A stretch of 6,652 bases of DNA from Clostridia bacterium. GTDB taxonomy: Bacteria; Bacillota_A; Clostridia; Oscillospirales; CAG-272. The notes below the pieces were generated by a model that saw only the letters and a program-made list of their open reading frames with translations, had not been told where the DNA came from and did not search any database. Within the stretch, counting starts at the first letter, position 1, and every line of letters begins with the position of its first letter. Positions 1 to 6,147 of this stretch are shown piece after piece. Both the position numbers and the translations under genes were made by a program. The stretch covers positions 1-6,652 of the forward strand of contig JAFTHF010000124.1 in assembly GCA_017457545.1 (NCBI GenBank). Reading direction: 5' to 3'.

Positions 1-403
1 GAAGAAGTCCTGCCGCAATACCGAAGGTCATAACCCACACTACTGTTACGTATACGTTTGGGTCGGTAATTACCTGTGACAAATCAATGCCAAAGGCTGC
101 AAGGGCTCTTTCTGCTGCAATGGTTTCATAGGAAAGTGAACCGATTACAGAAAGGCGGAGCCAGGGCAACGGAATGCCAAGGCTGACGGAAAGTGCAACT
201 ACACCTACAAGTATAGATACTGCAGGGGCAATGGTGAAAACTGCCGATGAAATCATAGTTTTCTTGATTTTTGCCATATCCATTCCCTTTTCCTTTGCGC
301 GCCTTAGGGCTCTTAAAAGGAAATAAACGGACTGTGCAATAACAGCGGCAATTATAAGTCCCACCATTACAAATATAATGGGGTGATTTACTCTGAAGTC
401 CAT
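1..403 (-). CDS. DUF5058 family integral membrane protein (partial, C-terminus missing)
   Basis: Reading leftward from an ATG at 401-403, an open frame of 134 codons runs off the left edge. The protein begins MDFRVNHPIIFVMVGL. It has a hydrophobic helix at about residues 9-30, a basic loop (RALRRAKEKG, then KIKK), a second helix at about 53-76, and a third starting near 118. The segment PWLRLSVIGSLSYE after helix 2 resembles the conserved 'MAWMRLSFIGS' region I recall from DUF5058 proteins, multi-pass membrane proteins of unknown function in Firmicutes. The positive loop suggests an outside N-terminus, but this is only an inference. AGAGGT lies just upstream and overlaps the end of the DUF1292 gene, 10 bases away, so the two are probably co-transcribed. 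A transporter-like role is plausible but unsupported. Confidence is good for the gene and moderate for the family. Confidence 0.8.
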   Translation of the reverse strand, partial: MDFRVNHPIIFVMVGLIIAAVIAQSVYFLLRALRRAKEKGMDMAKIKKTMISSAVFTIAPAVSILVGVVALSVSLGIPLPWLRLSVIGSLSYETIAAERALAAFGIDLSQVITDPNVYVTVVWVMTFGIAAGLL

Positions 404-413
404 ATTCTACCTC

Positions 414-707
414 TTATTCTTCGTCGTCAAGAAGCTTATAATACTCCTCAAAAATCTTTTCTGCCAAATCAAAATCGTCAATTATTTCAAGGCAATCCTC
501 ATCCTCGTTAATCTCGAAAACGAATGCCTCATCCTCGCTGACACCCTCAATTTCAGTCACAGGGTGGAGGATTGCGTAATATTTCTCCTGAAAATCAACA
601 ACTGCAACCTGCTCAAACTCGGTCTTATTGTCGTCCTCATCATAGAGAATAATGTTCTCGTTGTTATCAGCCTCAAAAAGCTTGTCTACAAATTTCTTCT
701 CTGCCAT
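414..707 (-). CDS. DUF1292 family small acidic protein
   Basis: This encodes a 97-residue protein, MAEKKFVDKL to KLLDDEE, with about a third of its residues Asp or Glu. The core at residues 18-50 (NIILYDEDDNKTEFE, then YYAILHPV) fits DUF1292, a family of roughly 90-residue cytoplasmic Firmicutes proteins with no established function. Their pattern is an N-terminal 'itL.DEdG.e.eFe' strand pair followed by 'Y..L.P'. The start at 705-707 is preferred over an ATG 11 codons upstream (738-740) because AAGGA lies 7 bases before it. The upstream ATG also falls inside the repeat array and has no ribosome binding site. The gene follows dnaB after a 186-base gap, most of which is a palindrome array. In other Firmicutes, DUF1292 genes often sit near ruvX, so this position beside dnaB is less usual. 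No catalytic motif is visible. Confidence 0.85.
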   Translation of the reverse strand: MAEKKFVDKLFEADNNENIILYDEDDNKTEFEQVAVVDFQEKYYAILHPVTEIEGVSEDEAFVFEINEDEDCLEIIDDFDLAEKIFEEYYKLLDDEE

Positions 708-728
708 AATATTATCCTTCTTTCTAAT

Positions 729-878
729 ATGAATTGACACACTGTGTCATGAATTCTCACTTCGCTCCATGATTTCTCGCTTCGCTCCGTGAATTGAATT
801 GCCCGTCCTATGCACCACAGTGCAATTCATGCTTTGCAATTCATGGCGTAAGCCAATTCATGCCGCAAGGCAATTCAT
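729..878. repeat. Array of small palindromes separated by ATGAATT / AATTCAT words
   Basis: On the plus strand, the word ATGAATT (or a one-base variant) starts at 729, 749, 769 and 789, exactly 20 bases apart. The reverse word AATTCAT starts at 824, 838, 855 and 872. Between the words lie small palindromes: GACACACTGTGTC (736-748), TGCACCACAGTGCA (811-824), GCTTTGC (831-837), GGCGTAAGCC (845-854) and GCCGCAAGGC (862-871). Units 749-768 and 769-788 are near-identical 20-base tandem copies (18 of 20) carrying CTTCGCTCC. The two halves face each other, so the array is roughly an inverted repeat, with GAATTGC (796-802) opposite GCAATTC (822-828) at its centre. It lies between dnaB and the DUF1292 gene and is probably transcribed with them. 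Possible roles are RNA processing or stability, or a non-coding mobile repeat. I do not recognise a named family. Confidence 0.8.
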
Positions 879-905
879 TGAAAGATAAGTGCCTTATCTT
901 TCAAT
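877..905 (-). other. 13-bp perfect stem-loop spanning the dnaB stop codon
   Basis: Bases 877-889 pair perfectly with 893-905 around a 3-base loop. The arms read ATTGAAAGATAAG and CTTATCTTTCAAT. The dnaB stop codon (894-896) and its last three sense codons lie in one arm. In the direction of dnaB transcription the stem is followed by GAATTGCC, not a T-run, so it does not look like an intrinsic terminator. It directly abuts the last AATTCAT word of the neighbouring palindrome array and may be the array's terminal, longest unit. A role in protecting the dnaB transcript end or slowing polymerase is possible but inferred. Confidence 0.65.
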
Positions 906-2225
906 TGAGCTCTCATCAAGGGTGGAGAACTTTGTGTACTGACCAAGCCAGCTCATCTGTACTGTTCCTACGTTACCGTGACGGTTTTTAGCAAGAATAA
1001 CATCCACAAGGTTCGCCTTTTCGGGGTCGTCACCGTAATAGTCACGGGAGAGGAACATAACCATATCTGCGTCCTGCTCAATATAGCCTGACTCACGAAG
1101 GTCGGAAAGCATAGGCTTTTTATGCTCCTTTTCTGTGGAACGGGAAAGCTGTGCACATACAATTACGGGAACGTTAAGCTCCTTTGCCATAATCTTAAGG
1201 CCACGGGAGATTTCACCAACCTGATTTACACGGCTTGGGTCGTTCTTCCTTTCGGACTGCATAAGCTGAAGATAGTCAACCACCACAAGTCCAAGATTCT
1301 TGACACGGCGAAGCTTCGCCTTCATTGATGTAACTGTAATGCTGGGGTTTGCGTCTATAAGAATATCTGTTTCGGAAAGCTCTGAGGTTGCATTTGCAAT
1401 CTTCTCCCAGTCGTCAGCGCTAAGGTTACCCTGTCTCAGCTTCTGGGAATCTACAAGCGCCTCAGAGGAGATAACTCTCTGTACAAGCTGCTCTGCTGCC
1501 ATTTCAAGATTGAAAATAGCAACAGCCTTTTTCTTTCTCTTGGCAATGCTGGTGGCGATATTAAGCACAAAGGCTGTCTTACCTACACCGGGACGTGCGC
1601 CTACAATTATAAGGTCGCTTTTGCCAAAGCCCACAATATACTGGTCAAGACCTGAGAAGCCACTCTTTAAGCCCATGACCTCCTCAGTTGCGCCGTCCTT
1701 AAGAATATTAAGACGGTCATAAATATTAAAGATTACATCCTTGATATGCTGAAAGTCGGATCTTTCATTATTACCTGCAATATCGTAGATGCTCTGCTCA
1801 GCGTAGTCTACAATATGGGAAACGTTTTCTCCCTCTGTGTAAACCTTTTCCTGAATATCGTCTGTAACCTCAATCAGCCTACGGAGTATGCTTTTATCGT
1901 GAACGATTTTGGCATAGTCCTTTGCATTTGCGCTGCCGGGGACAATATCGGCAATTACTCTTATGTAGCTTCTTGCCGCAGCCTCATCAGCATATACACC
2001 CTTTACCACAAGCTGATTTATAAGTGTAACAAGGTCAATATCTCTGCCTGCAAGATTGAATTCGTGCATTATGGAAAAGATGTCCTTATGCTCCTCAATA
2101 TAAAAATCGTCAGCCTTGATAATCTGGGCAACATCGTCGTAGCATCTTGGGTCTATAAGTACAGAGCCGAGGACAGACTGCTCTGCCTCTACGGAAAAGG
2201 GTATCTTTCTCTGCATTCCGTCCAT
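894..2225 (-). CDS. dnaB: Replicative DNA helicase DnaB (DnaC of Bacillus)
   Basis: This is the ring-shaped hexameric ATP-driven helicase that unwinds DNA at the replication fork and recruits primase. The 443-residue length fits the family (about 440-470). The N-terminal domain (about 8-110) begins PFSVEAEQSVLGSVLIDP, a typical family opening. The RecA-like domain follows: Walker A GARPGVGKT at 209-217, the catalytic-glutamate motif FNLEM at 238-242, Walker B VVVDYLQLM at 314-322, and AQLSR at 358-362. The segment LSDLRESGYIEQDAD is at 373-387, and Lys413/Arg415 in AKNRHGNVG match the family's arginine-finger region. The residue after ESG is Tyr, where I more often recall Ser or Ala. No intein is present. 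The start at 2223-2225 is chosen for GGAG in the end of rplI and leaves one base between the genes, suggesting translational coupling. ATG three codons later is an alternative. Confidence 0.97.
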   Translation of the reverse strand: MDGMQRKIPFSVEAEQSVLGSVLIDPRCYDDVAQIIKADDFYIEEHKDIFSIMHEFNLAGRDIDLVTLINQLVVKGVYADEAAARSYIRVIADIVPGSANAKDYAKIVHDKSILRRLIEVTDDIQEKVYTEGENVSHIVDYAEQSIYDIAGNNERSDFQHIKDVIFNIYDRLNILKDGATEEVMGLKSGFSGLDQYIVGFGKSDLIIVGARPGVGKTAFVLNIATSIAKRKKKAVAIFNLEMAAEQLVQRVISSEALVDSQKLRQGNLSADDWEKIANATSELSETDILIDANPSITVTSMKAKLRRVKNLGLVVVDYLQLMQSERKNDPSRVNQVGEISRGLKIMAKELNVPVIVCAQLSRSTEKEHKKPMLSDLRESGYIEQDADMVMFLSRDYYGDDPEKANLVDVILAKNRHGNVGTVQMSWLGQYTKFSTLDESSIER

Positions 2226-2226
2226 T

Positions 2227-2673
2227 TTATTTCTCCGTTACCGTAACATTGAATTTACCGCTGATATCGGCATAGAGCTTAAGCTCTATTTTGTATGTGC
2301 CGAATGCTTTAATGGGGCTGTCAAGAAGAATCTTACGCTTATCAGCCTCAATTCCTGCCTGAGCCTTAAGGGCCTCTGCAATATCCTTAGAGGTAATAGC
2401 GCCGTAGAATCTTCCGTCGGCGCCCGCCTCAGCTGTAAGCTTTACTGTGGTTTCGGAAAGCTTCTTTGCAAGGGCTCTTGCATTTTCTCTCTCCACCTCT
2501 TCTCTGTGCTTGGCAGAGGACTGCTTGCTCTTAATATCATTAATTACCTTTGCATCGGCAGGCACAGCCAGCTTCTTAGGGAAAAGGAAATTTCTTGCGT
2601 ATCCGTCAGATACCTCAACTATCTGGTCCTTTTTGCCCTGTGCCTTTACATCCTGTAATAATACAACCTTCAT
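2227..2673 (-). CDS. rplI: Large ribosomal subunit protein bL9
   Basis: This encodes a 148-residue protein of normal bL9 length. bL9 binds 23S rRNA at the base of the L1 stalk and reaches out along the 50S surface, and it helps keep the reading frame. The N-terminal domain opens MKVVLLQDVKAQGKKDQIVEV and continues SDGYARNFLFPKKLA, which is the bL9 signature. A charged helical linker at about 40-78 (SKQSSAKHREEVERENARA) separates it from the C-terminal domain, which contains DGRFYGAITSKDIAEAL at about 86-102 and a final strand ending FNVTVTEK. GGAGG, overlapping the end of gdpP, serves as ribosome binding site with a further AAGG close to the ATG. Six bases separate it from gdpP and one base from dnaB, so the three genes form a tight operon, the usual Firmicutes arrangement (yybT-rplI-dnaC in Bacillus subtilis). 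Confidence 0.97.
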   Translation of the reverse strand: MKVVLLQDVKAQGKKDQIVEVSDGYARNFLFPKKLAVPADAKVINDIKSKQSSAKHREEVERENARALAKKLSETTVKLTAEAGADGRFYGAITSKDIAEALKAQAGIEADKRKILLDSPIKAFGTYKIELKLYADISGKFNVTVTEK

Positions 2674-2679
2674 TTTACC

Positions 2680-4686
2680 TTAATCCTCCGGGTCTAAATA
2701 TTTATCAATAGCATCCTTAAGCATAAGAAGCGCCTGCTGCATACCGTTTCTTACAACGGCACCTGCCGCATCGTAACGTCCACCGCCGTTCAAGGACTCA
2801 AGGATAAGCTGAACGTTGACTGTACCGTTGGAACGGGCAGACACGTGTACGCTGTCTCCAATCTGAACAAGGGCAAAGGATGCCACAACCTCCTCTACCA
2901 TAAGGAGATTGTCTGCTACTCTTGATGCAAGAATTTTATCCCCTGCATCAGAGCCGAATTCGTTTACTGCAATTGCCATACAATGGCGATAGATCTCTAT
3001 CTTCTGACCGAACATGGACTCCTGCTTATAGTCTGCGATGTTAGCCTTGAAAAGATCCTGAATATCATCATAGGACGCACCGTTATCACGAAGATACATT
3101 GCCGCAGCAAAGGTCTTTGTACCTGCGCCCTTGGTGAAGTTTCTTGTATCAAGAGTAATACCTGCAAGAAGCATATTTGCTTCAACAGGTGTAAGAAGTG
3201 ACTCCTGAAGTGTGAAGTCAAGCATTTCGGAAACAAGCTCACTTGCGCTGGAGGCAGAGGGCTCAATAAGCTCAAATATAGGCTTTCTTGTAAATTCCGA
3301 TGCCTTTCTGTGGTGGTCAATAACTGCCACCTTGTATACGTTATCGTAAATATCGGGGGCTTCAAACATGGCAGGGTTATTAACGTCTGTAAGGATAAGA
3401 AGAGTTTCTGAGGAAACCATATCAAGTCCTGTGGCAGCGTCGATAAACATACCCTTATAAACCTTGTTATCGCCGATAATCTTCATACATTTTTTAACAT
3501 TGGGGTTTTTAAAGTCGGTAACAATATTTACCTTAACTCCGCAGTACATAGCAAGACGGGCAAGTCCCACAGATGCGCCAAAGGCATCGTAGTCGGGGAA
3601 CTTATGCGCCATAATAATCACGTTTGATGCTGCGGCAATAAGGGCAAGAATCTCCGTAGATGCCACACGGGTAAACACCTTTGTTCTCTTCTGGAGAGAG
3701 TTTGTAAGTCCACCGTAGAACTCAATCTTGTCGCCGTACTTAACTACTGCCTGGTCGCCACCGCGCTGAAGCGCCATATCAAGCGCCACGTGGGCAGCCT
3801 TTTCCTTGTCGGACAGGTCTCCGTTTACCTTACCTACACCGATAGAAACGGTAATAGGCACCTTGCCGTTACCAACACGGATTTCTCTTACCTTGTCAAG
3901 TATCTCAAATTTTTCCTTGGTAAATACCTCAAGGTCCTTGTTTTTAAACATAAAGAGATATTTATCTCTTTCATACTCCTTAAGCACGCCGCCAACGCTT
4001 GCAGACCACTCACGAAGAAGCTGCTCAACCTCTGCGGCGCTTTCACGGTATCTCTCCTGCTCAAACTGCATAAGCTCCTCAAGGTTATCAATGATGATAT
4101 AGGCGCAAACCTCATCCTCATCCTTGATGTAATTTTTAAGCTCCACAGTCTCTGTAATATCTCTGAATTTAAGAAGATAGTAAACAGTATCGTTGCTCCT
4201 TATCTTTGTGGGCTCAAGAGAATAGTGCTTATTGTCGAGAATAACCTCAGAGGGATATTTTCTTTCCTCACCCTCCTTGATTTCTCCAAACTCCATCACG
4301 TTCTCAAGCTTAGCGCCAAGAAGTGAGGATGTACCGGAGATTTCCGCAGCAAAGCGATTGAACCAGATTATCTTGTTTCTTTCGTCGCAGATAAGGGCAG
4401 GCTCCTTTGCCGTATTTACGGTATCATACATTATAGTACCAAGCATAGGTCCTGAGATTTTGCCTACCTCGGCTTTCTTTTTTATATAGTCAAAAAGCTT
4501 GAATATACCCACACATGCAGCCACATAAATAAGCGTGGTAATAAGAGAAATAAGTAATACTCTCTCAGGGTGCCGTACTGCAACGGTTGCAGCAATAAAG
4601 ACTGCACCTAAGCCAAGTACACCGCAGGCAGCACATCTGTAAGCCTTAAGAAGCAGCTTTTTAACCTTTCTTTGTTTATTATACAT
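2680..4686 (-). CDS. gdpP: Membrane-anchored cyclic-di-AMP phosphodiesterase GdpP (DHH/DHHA1 family)
   Basis: GdpP hydrolyses cyclic di-AMP to pApA, lowering the messenger that controls potassium, osmotic and cell-wall balance. The 668-residue protein has the full family architecture. There are two N-terminal membrane helices (about 19-37 and 43-65), a PAS domain (about 85-180, with EPALICDERNKIIWFNRFAAE), and a degenerate GGDEF domain (about 185-325). In the GGDEF domain the signature is replaced by ERDKYLFMF (239-247), while VPITVSIGVG is kept. The DHH domain has metal-binding HKFPDYD (His361, Asp365, Asp367), Asp434 in LTDVNNP, DHH at 457-459 and Asp513 in GITLDTRNF. DHHA1 ends with NGGGRYDAAG at 633-642, where GGGGH is usual, so the family His is Arg637. 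All apparent metal ligands are present, so activity is expected. AGGAGG lies 9 bases before the ATG. It is the first gene of the leftward operon. Confidence 0.95.
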   Translation of the reverse strand: MYNKQRKVKKLLLKAYRCAACGVLGLGAVFIAATVAVRHPERVLLISLITTLIYVAACVGIFKLFDYIKKKAEVGKISGPMLGTIMYDTVNTAKEPALICDERNKIIWFNRFAAEISGTSSLLGAKLENVMEFGEIKEGEERKYPSEVILDNKHYSLEPTKIRSNDTVYYLLKFRDITETVELKNYIKDEDEVCAYIIIDNLEELMQFEQERYRESAAEVEQLLREWSASVGGVLKEYERDKYLFMFKNKDLEVFTKEKFEILDKVREIRVGNGKVPITVSIGVGKVNGDLSDKEKAAHVALDMALQRGGDQAVVKYGDKIEFYGGLTNSLQKRTKVFTRVASTEILALIAAASNVIIMAHKFPDYDAFGASVGLARLAMYCGVKVNIVTDFKNPNVKKCMKIIGDNKVYKGMFIDAATGLDMVSSETLLILTDVNNPAMFEAPDIYDNVYKVAVIDHHRKASEFTRKPIFELIEPSASSASELVSEMLDFTLQESLLTPVEANMLLAGITLDTRNFTKGAGTKTFAAAMYLRDNGASYDDIQDLFKANIADYKQESMFGQKIEIYRHCMAIAVNEFGSDAGDKILASRVADNLLMVEEVVASFALVQIGDSVHVSARSNGTVNVQLILESLNGGGRYDAAGAVVRNGMQQALLMLKDAIDKYLDPED

Positions 4687-4724
4687 TAAGGAATTCCTCC
4701 TAAAATTATAAAGATATTTATATA

Positions 4725-4753
4725 ATTATAACAGAAATTTTAATAAAATGCAA
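4725..4753 (-). promoter_or_regulatory. Likely SigA-type promoter of the gdpP-rplI-dnaB operon
   Basis: On the minus strand, TTGCAT (4748-4753) lies exactly 17 bases from a perfect TATAAT (4725-4730). TGT just before the -10 makes it an extended -10 promoter. Transcription would begin near 4717-4719, giving a leader of about 30 bases before the gdpP ATG. That is too short for a large riboswitch. The -35 matches consensus weakly (TTG only), but the extended -10 would compensate. Confidence 0.7.
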
Positions 4754-4762
4754 TACATAGAG

Positions 4763-4814
4763 CCGAAAAACACCAAAGTAGTAAAAAAGTGCCACCCCGT
4801 GTCTGTTTTTTCGG
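4763..4814. other. Imperfect inverted repeat between the two divergent promoters
   Basis: CCGAAAAACA (4763-4772) can pair with TGTTTTTTCGG (4804-4814) with one bulged T, around a 31-base loop. It lies upstream of the leftward promoter and of the rightward promoter, so neither predicted transcript includes it. It could be an operator or a remnant of an old terminator, or it could be chance in AT-rich DNA. Apart from this, the promoters and a small leader hairpin, I see nothing coding or structured in 4754-4897. Confidence 0.3.
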
Positions 4815-4897
4815 ATATGTATCTTCGATTTTCTGCAAAATTCAAGAGACTACAAAAATAAGATGTCGCAAGCACACACGTATTATAATATTTACTC

Positions 4898-4926
4898 TTG
4901 CAACTAAATCAAAATTATGATATACT
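4898..4926 (+). promoter_or_regulatory. Likely promoter of the glmU-like/pth unit
   Basis: TTGCAA (4898-4903) is followed after exactly 17 bases by TATACT (4921-4926), with TGA directly before the -10 as an extended -10 element. A perfect TATAAT at 4930-4935 lies a few bases further on but has no convincing -35 at 16-18 bases, so it is the less likely alternative. The start would fall near 4933, giving a leader of about 55 bases. Confidence 0.6.
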
Positions 4927-4944
4927 TAGTATAATGGGAAGTAT

Positions 4945-4965
4945 TAGCAGATTATAGCTCTGCTA
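4945..4965 (+). promoter_or_regulatory. Small leader hairpin before the glmU-like gene
   Basis: TAGCAGA (4945-4951) pairs with TCTGCTA (4959-4965) around a 7-base loop. It lies in the predicted leader, starting about 12 bases after the predicted transcription start and ending 11 bases before the GGAGG site (4977-4981). It does not cover the ribosome binding site. It may stabilise the transcript's 5' end, though a 7-bp hairpin can also arise by chance. Confidence 0.4.
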
Positions 4966-4986
4966 TTTCATACATTGGAGGTAGTT

Positions 4987-6147
4987 ATGTATAAAATTCA
5001 TGTAGTTGTATGTCAAAGCGAGGATGTGGCTTATATTGACACTAAAAAGGAGCTTCTTGCCTTTTCCACTCTCTATGACCACACATTCAGAAAATTCGAG
5101 GACGCAGCCTTCTCTCTTAATCTTGACTGTCAGGTGCTTCATGAATCCACCTTTGAGCTTGCCGGCGCAACTCAGGAAATTGCCGCAGACGTGGACGATA
5201 TTATTATTTTTGCAAGTCCCTTTGCCTTTCTTGCCCCTGCCCGTGATGTAGAGCTTGCGCTTAATTACGCCCTTACAACTGACCTTGGATATGCTACTGT
5301 CGGCTCTATGCGAAGCCTCTACGCCGTTATCGGTAGCGGAAAGATGCTTATTGACGATACAACCCTTAATTCACCCTACGATTTTATATCCAGCATCGGT
5401 GCGTGCGGTGCAAAGTGCAACCCCCGTGGCTATTGCGAAGGTGAAAATGCAATCTGCAACAGCCGTGACGAATACGACGCAAGGGTGGAAAGATACAGGG
5501 CTGAATTCCTTACCTATCTTAACAAAAGAGGTATAAAGATTGAAAACCCCGGCTCTGTGGTGGTTTCTCCCAATACGGAAATAGGCAGAGATACTATTCT
5601 TCTTCCCAACACACAGGTGTGTGCAGGTGCTAAAATCGGCAGACACTGTGTAATCGGACCCTCCAGCGTAGTTTCCGGCTCCGTTTTGGGAAATGACTGT
5701 ACGGTTACATCATCACAGATATATCAGTCCTTTGTAGAAAGCGAGGCTGAAATCGGCCCCTTTGCCTACATCGACGATAACACACGTATGCTACACAGGG
5801 TTAAGGTTGGTGCGTTTACCGAGGTACGTAGGTCACTTATCGGCGCATTTTCCGAAATAGGCTCTCACAGCCATATCGCCCATTGTGAAACAGGCCCTCA
5901 CGTTCTTATCGGCTGTCACGTATGCTGTGCTAACTATGACGGACGTAAGAATAACGCAGTTAAGATTTCCGAGGGCGCATTTGTCGGCTCAGGCACTATT
6001 CTTGTTGCTCCTGTAACTATCGGCACAGGTGCATTTACAGCTGCCGGCTCCACAATAACAGATAACGTGCCCGCAGGCTCTCTCGGTATCGCCCGTGAGT
6101 ATCAGTCAAATCACGACGGCTGGGCAAGACGCAGAAGCAAAGCGTAA
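4987..6147 (+). CDS. Divergent GlmU-like left-handed beta-helix protein, probably not a standard GlmU
   Basis: The 386-residue protein follows the GlmU plan but is shorter (GlmU is about 450). Residues 1-135 sit where the uridyltransferase domain should be, but the 'LAAGxGTRM' nucleotide-binding signature is absent. Residues 140-157 hold four cysteines (Cys140, 144, 150, 157). Residues 160-200 resemble the GlmU linker and helix start (PNTEIGRDTILLPNTQVCAGAKIG), and hexapeptide repeats continue to the end. NYDG (316-319), GAFVGSGTILVAPVTIGTGA (330-349, near-invariant in GlmU) and the terminal HDGWARR are kept. An ungapped alignment to E. coli GlmU from memory shows Arg333 as Asp263, catalytic His363 as Ser293, Tyr366 as His296, Asn377 as Leu307 and Lys392 as Asn322. 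Only Asn386 (Asn316) is kept, with Lys351 as Arg281. The start at 4987-4989 has GGAGG 5 bases upstream. A TTG at 4975 overlaps that site and is rejected. It precedes pth, as glmU often does in Firmicutes. Confidence 0.85.
   Translation: MYKIHVVVCQSEDVAYIDTKKELLAFSTLYDHTFRKFEDAAFSLNLDCQVLHESTFELAGATQEIAADVDDIIIFASPFAFLAPARDVELALNYALTTDLGYATVGSMRSLYAVIGSGKMLIDDTTLNSPYDFISSIGACGAKCNPRGYCEGENAICNSRDEYDARVERYRAEFLTYLNKRGIKIENPGSVVVSPNTEIGRDTILLPNTQVCAGAKIGRHCVIGPSSVVSGSVLGNDCTVTSSQIYQSFVESEAEIGPFAYIDDNTRMLHRVKVGAFTEVRRSLIGAFSEIGSHSHIAHCETGPHVLIGCHVCCANYDGRKNNAVKISEGAFVGSGTILVAPVTIGTGAFTAAGSTITDNVPAGSLGIAREYQSNHDGWARRRSKA

Noticed and set aside
708..740. Upstream ATG extending the DUF1292 protein by 11 residues (MSIHIRKKDNI)
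   Set aside because: It has no ribosome binding site and its start lies within a repeat-array hairpin. The ATG at 705-707 has AAGGA at good spacing and gives a normal family length.
877..905. Intrinsic terminator after dnaB
   Set aside because: The stem is strong but no T-run follows it in the direction of transcription, and the stem lies across the stop codon.
796..991. Small plus-strand ORF across the array and the dnaB end
   Set aside because: Its sequence is a translation of repeats and antisense dnaB, with no ribosome binding site and no family resemblance.
1300..1722. Long open frame on the plus strand opposite dnaB, with others at 1746-2246 and 3790-4326 opposite dnaB and gdpP
   Set aside because: They lie wholly or almost wholly antisense to well-supported conserved genes, have no convincing ribosome binding sites and resemble no family. 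They are shadows of codon bias.
4687..4724. c-di-AMP riboswitch controlling gdpP
   Set aside because: The predicted leader is only about 30 bases, far too short for that class, and no such conserved core is visible in 4687-4900.
4881..4890. Additional promoter at TATTATAATA
   Set aside because: It holds a TATAAT on both strands by symmetry, but neither strand has a -35 match at a suitable distance.
4975..4986. TTG start adding four residues to the GlmU-like protein
   Set aside because: The TTG overlaps the GGAGG that properly serves the ATG at 4987.
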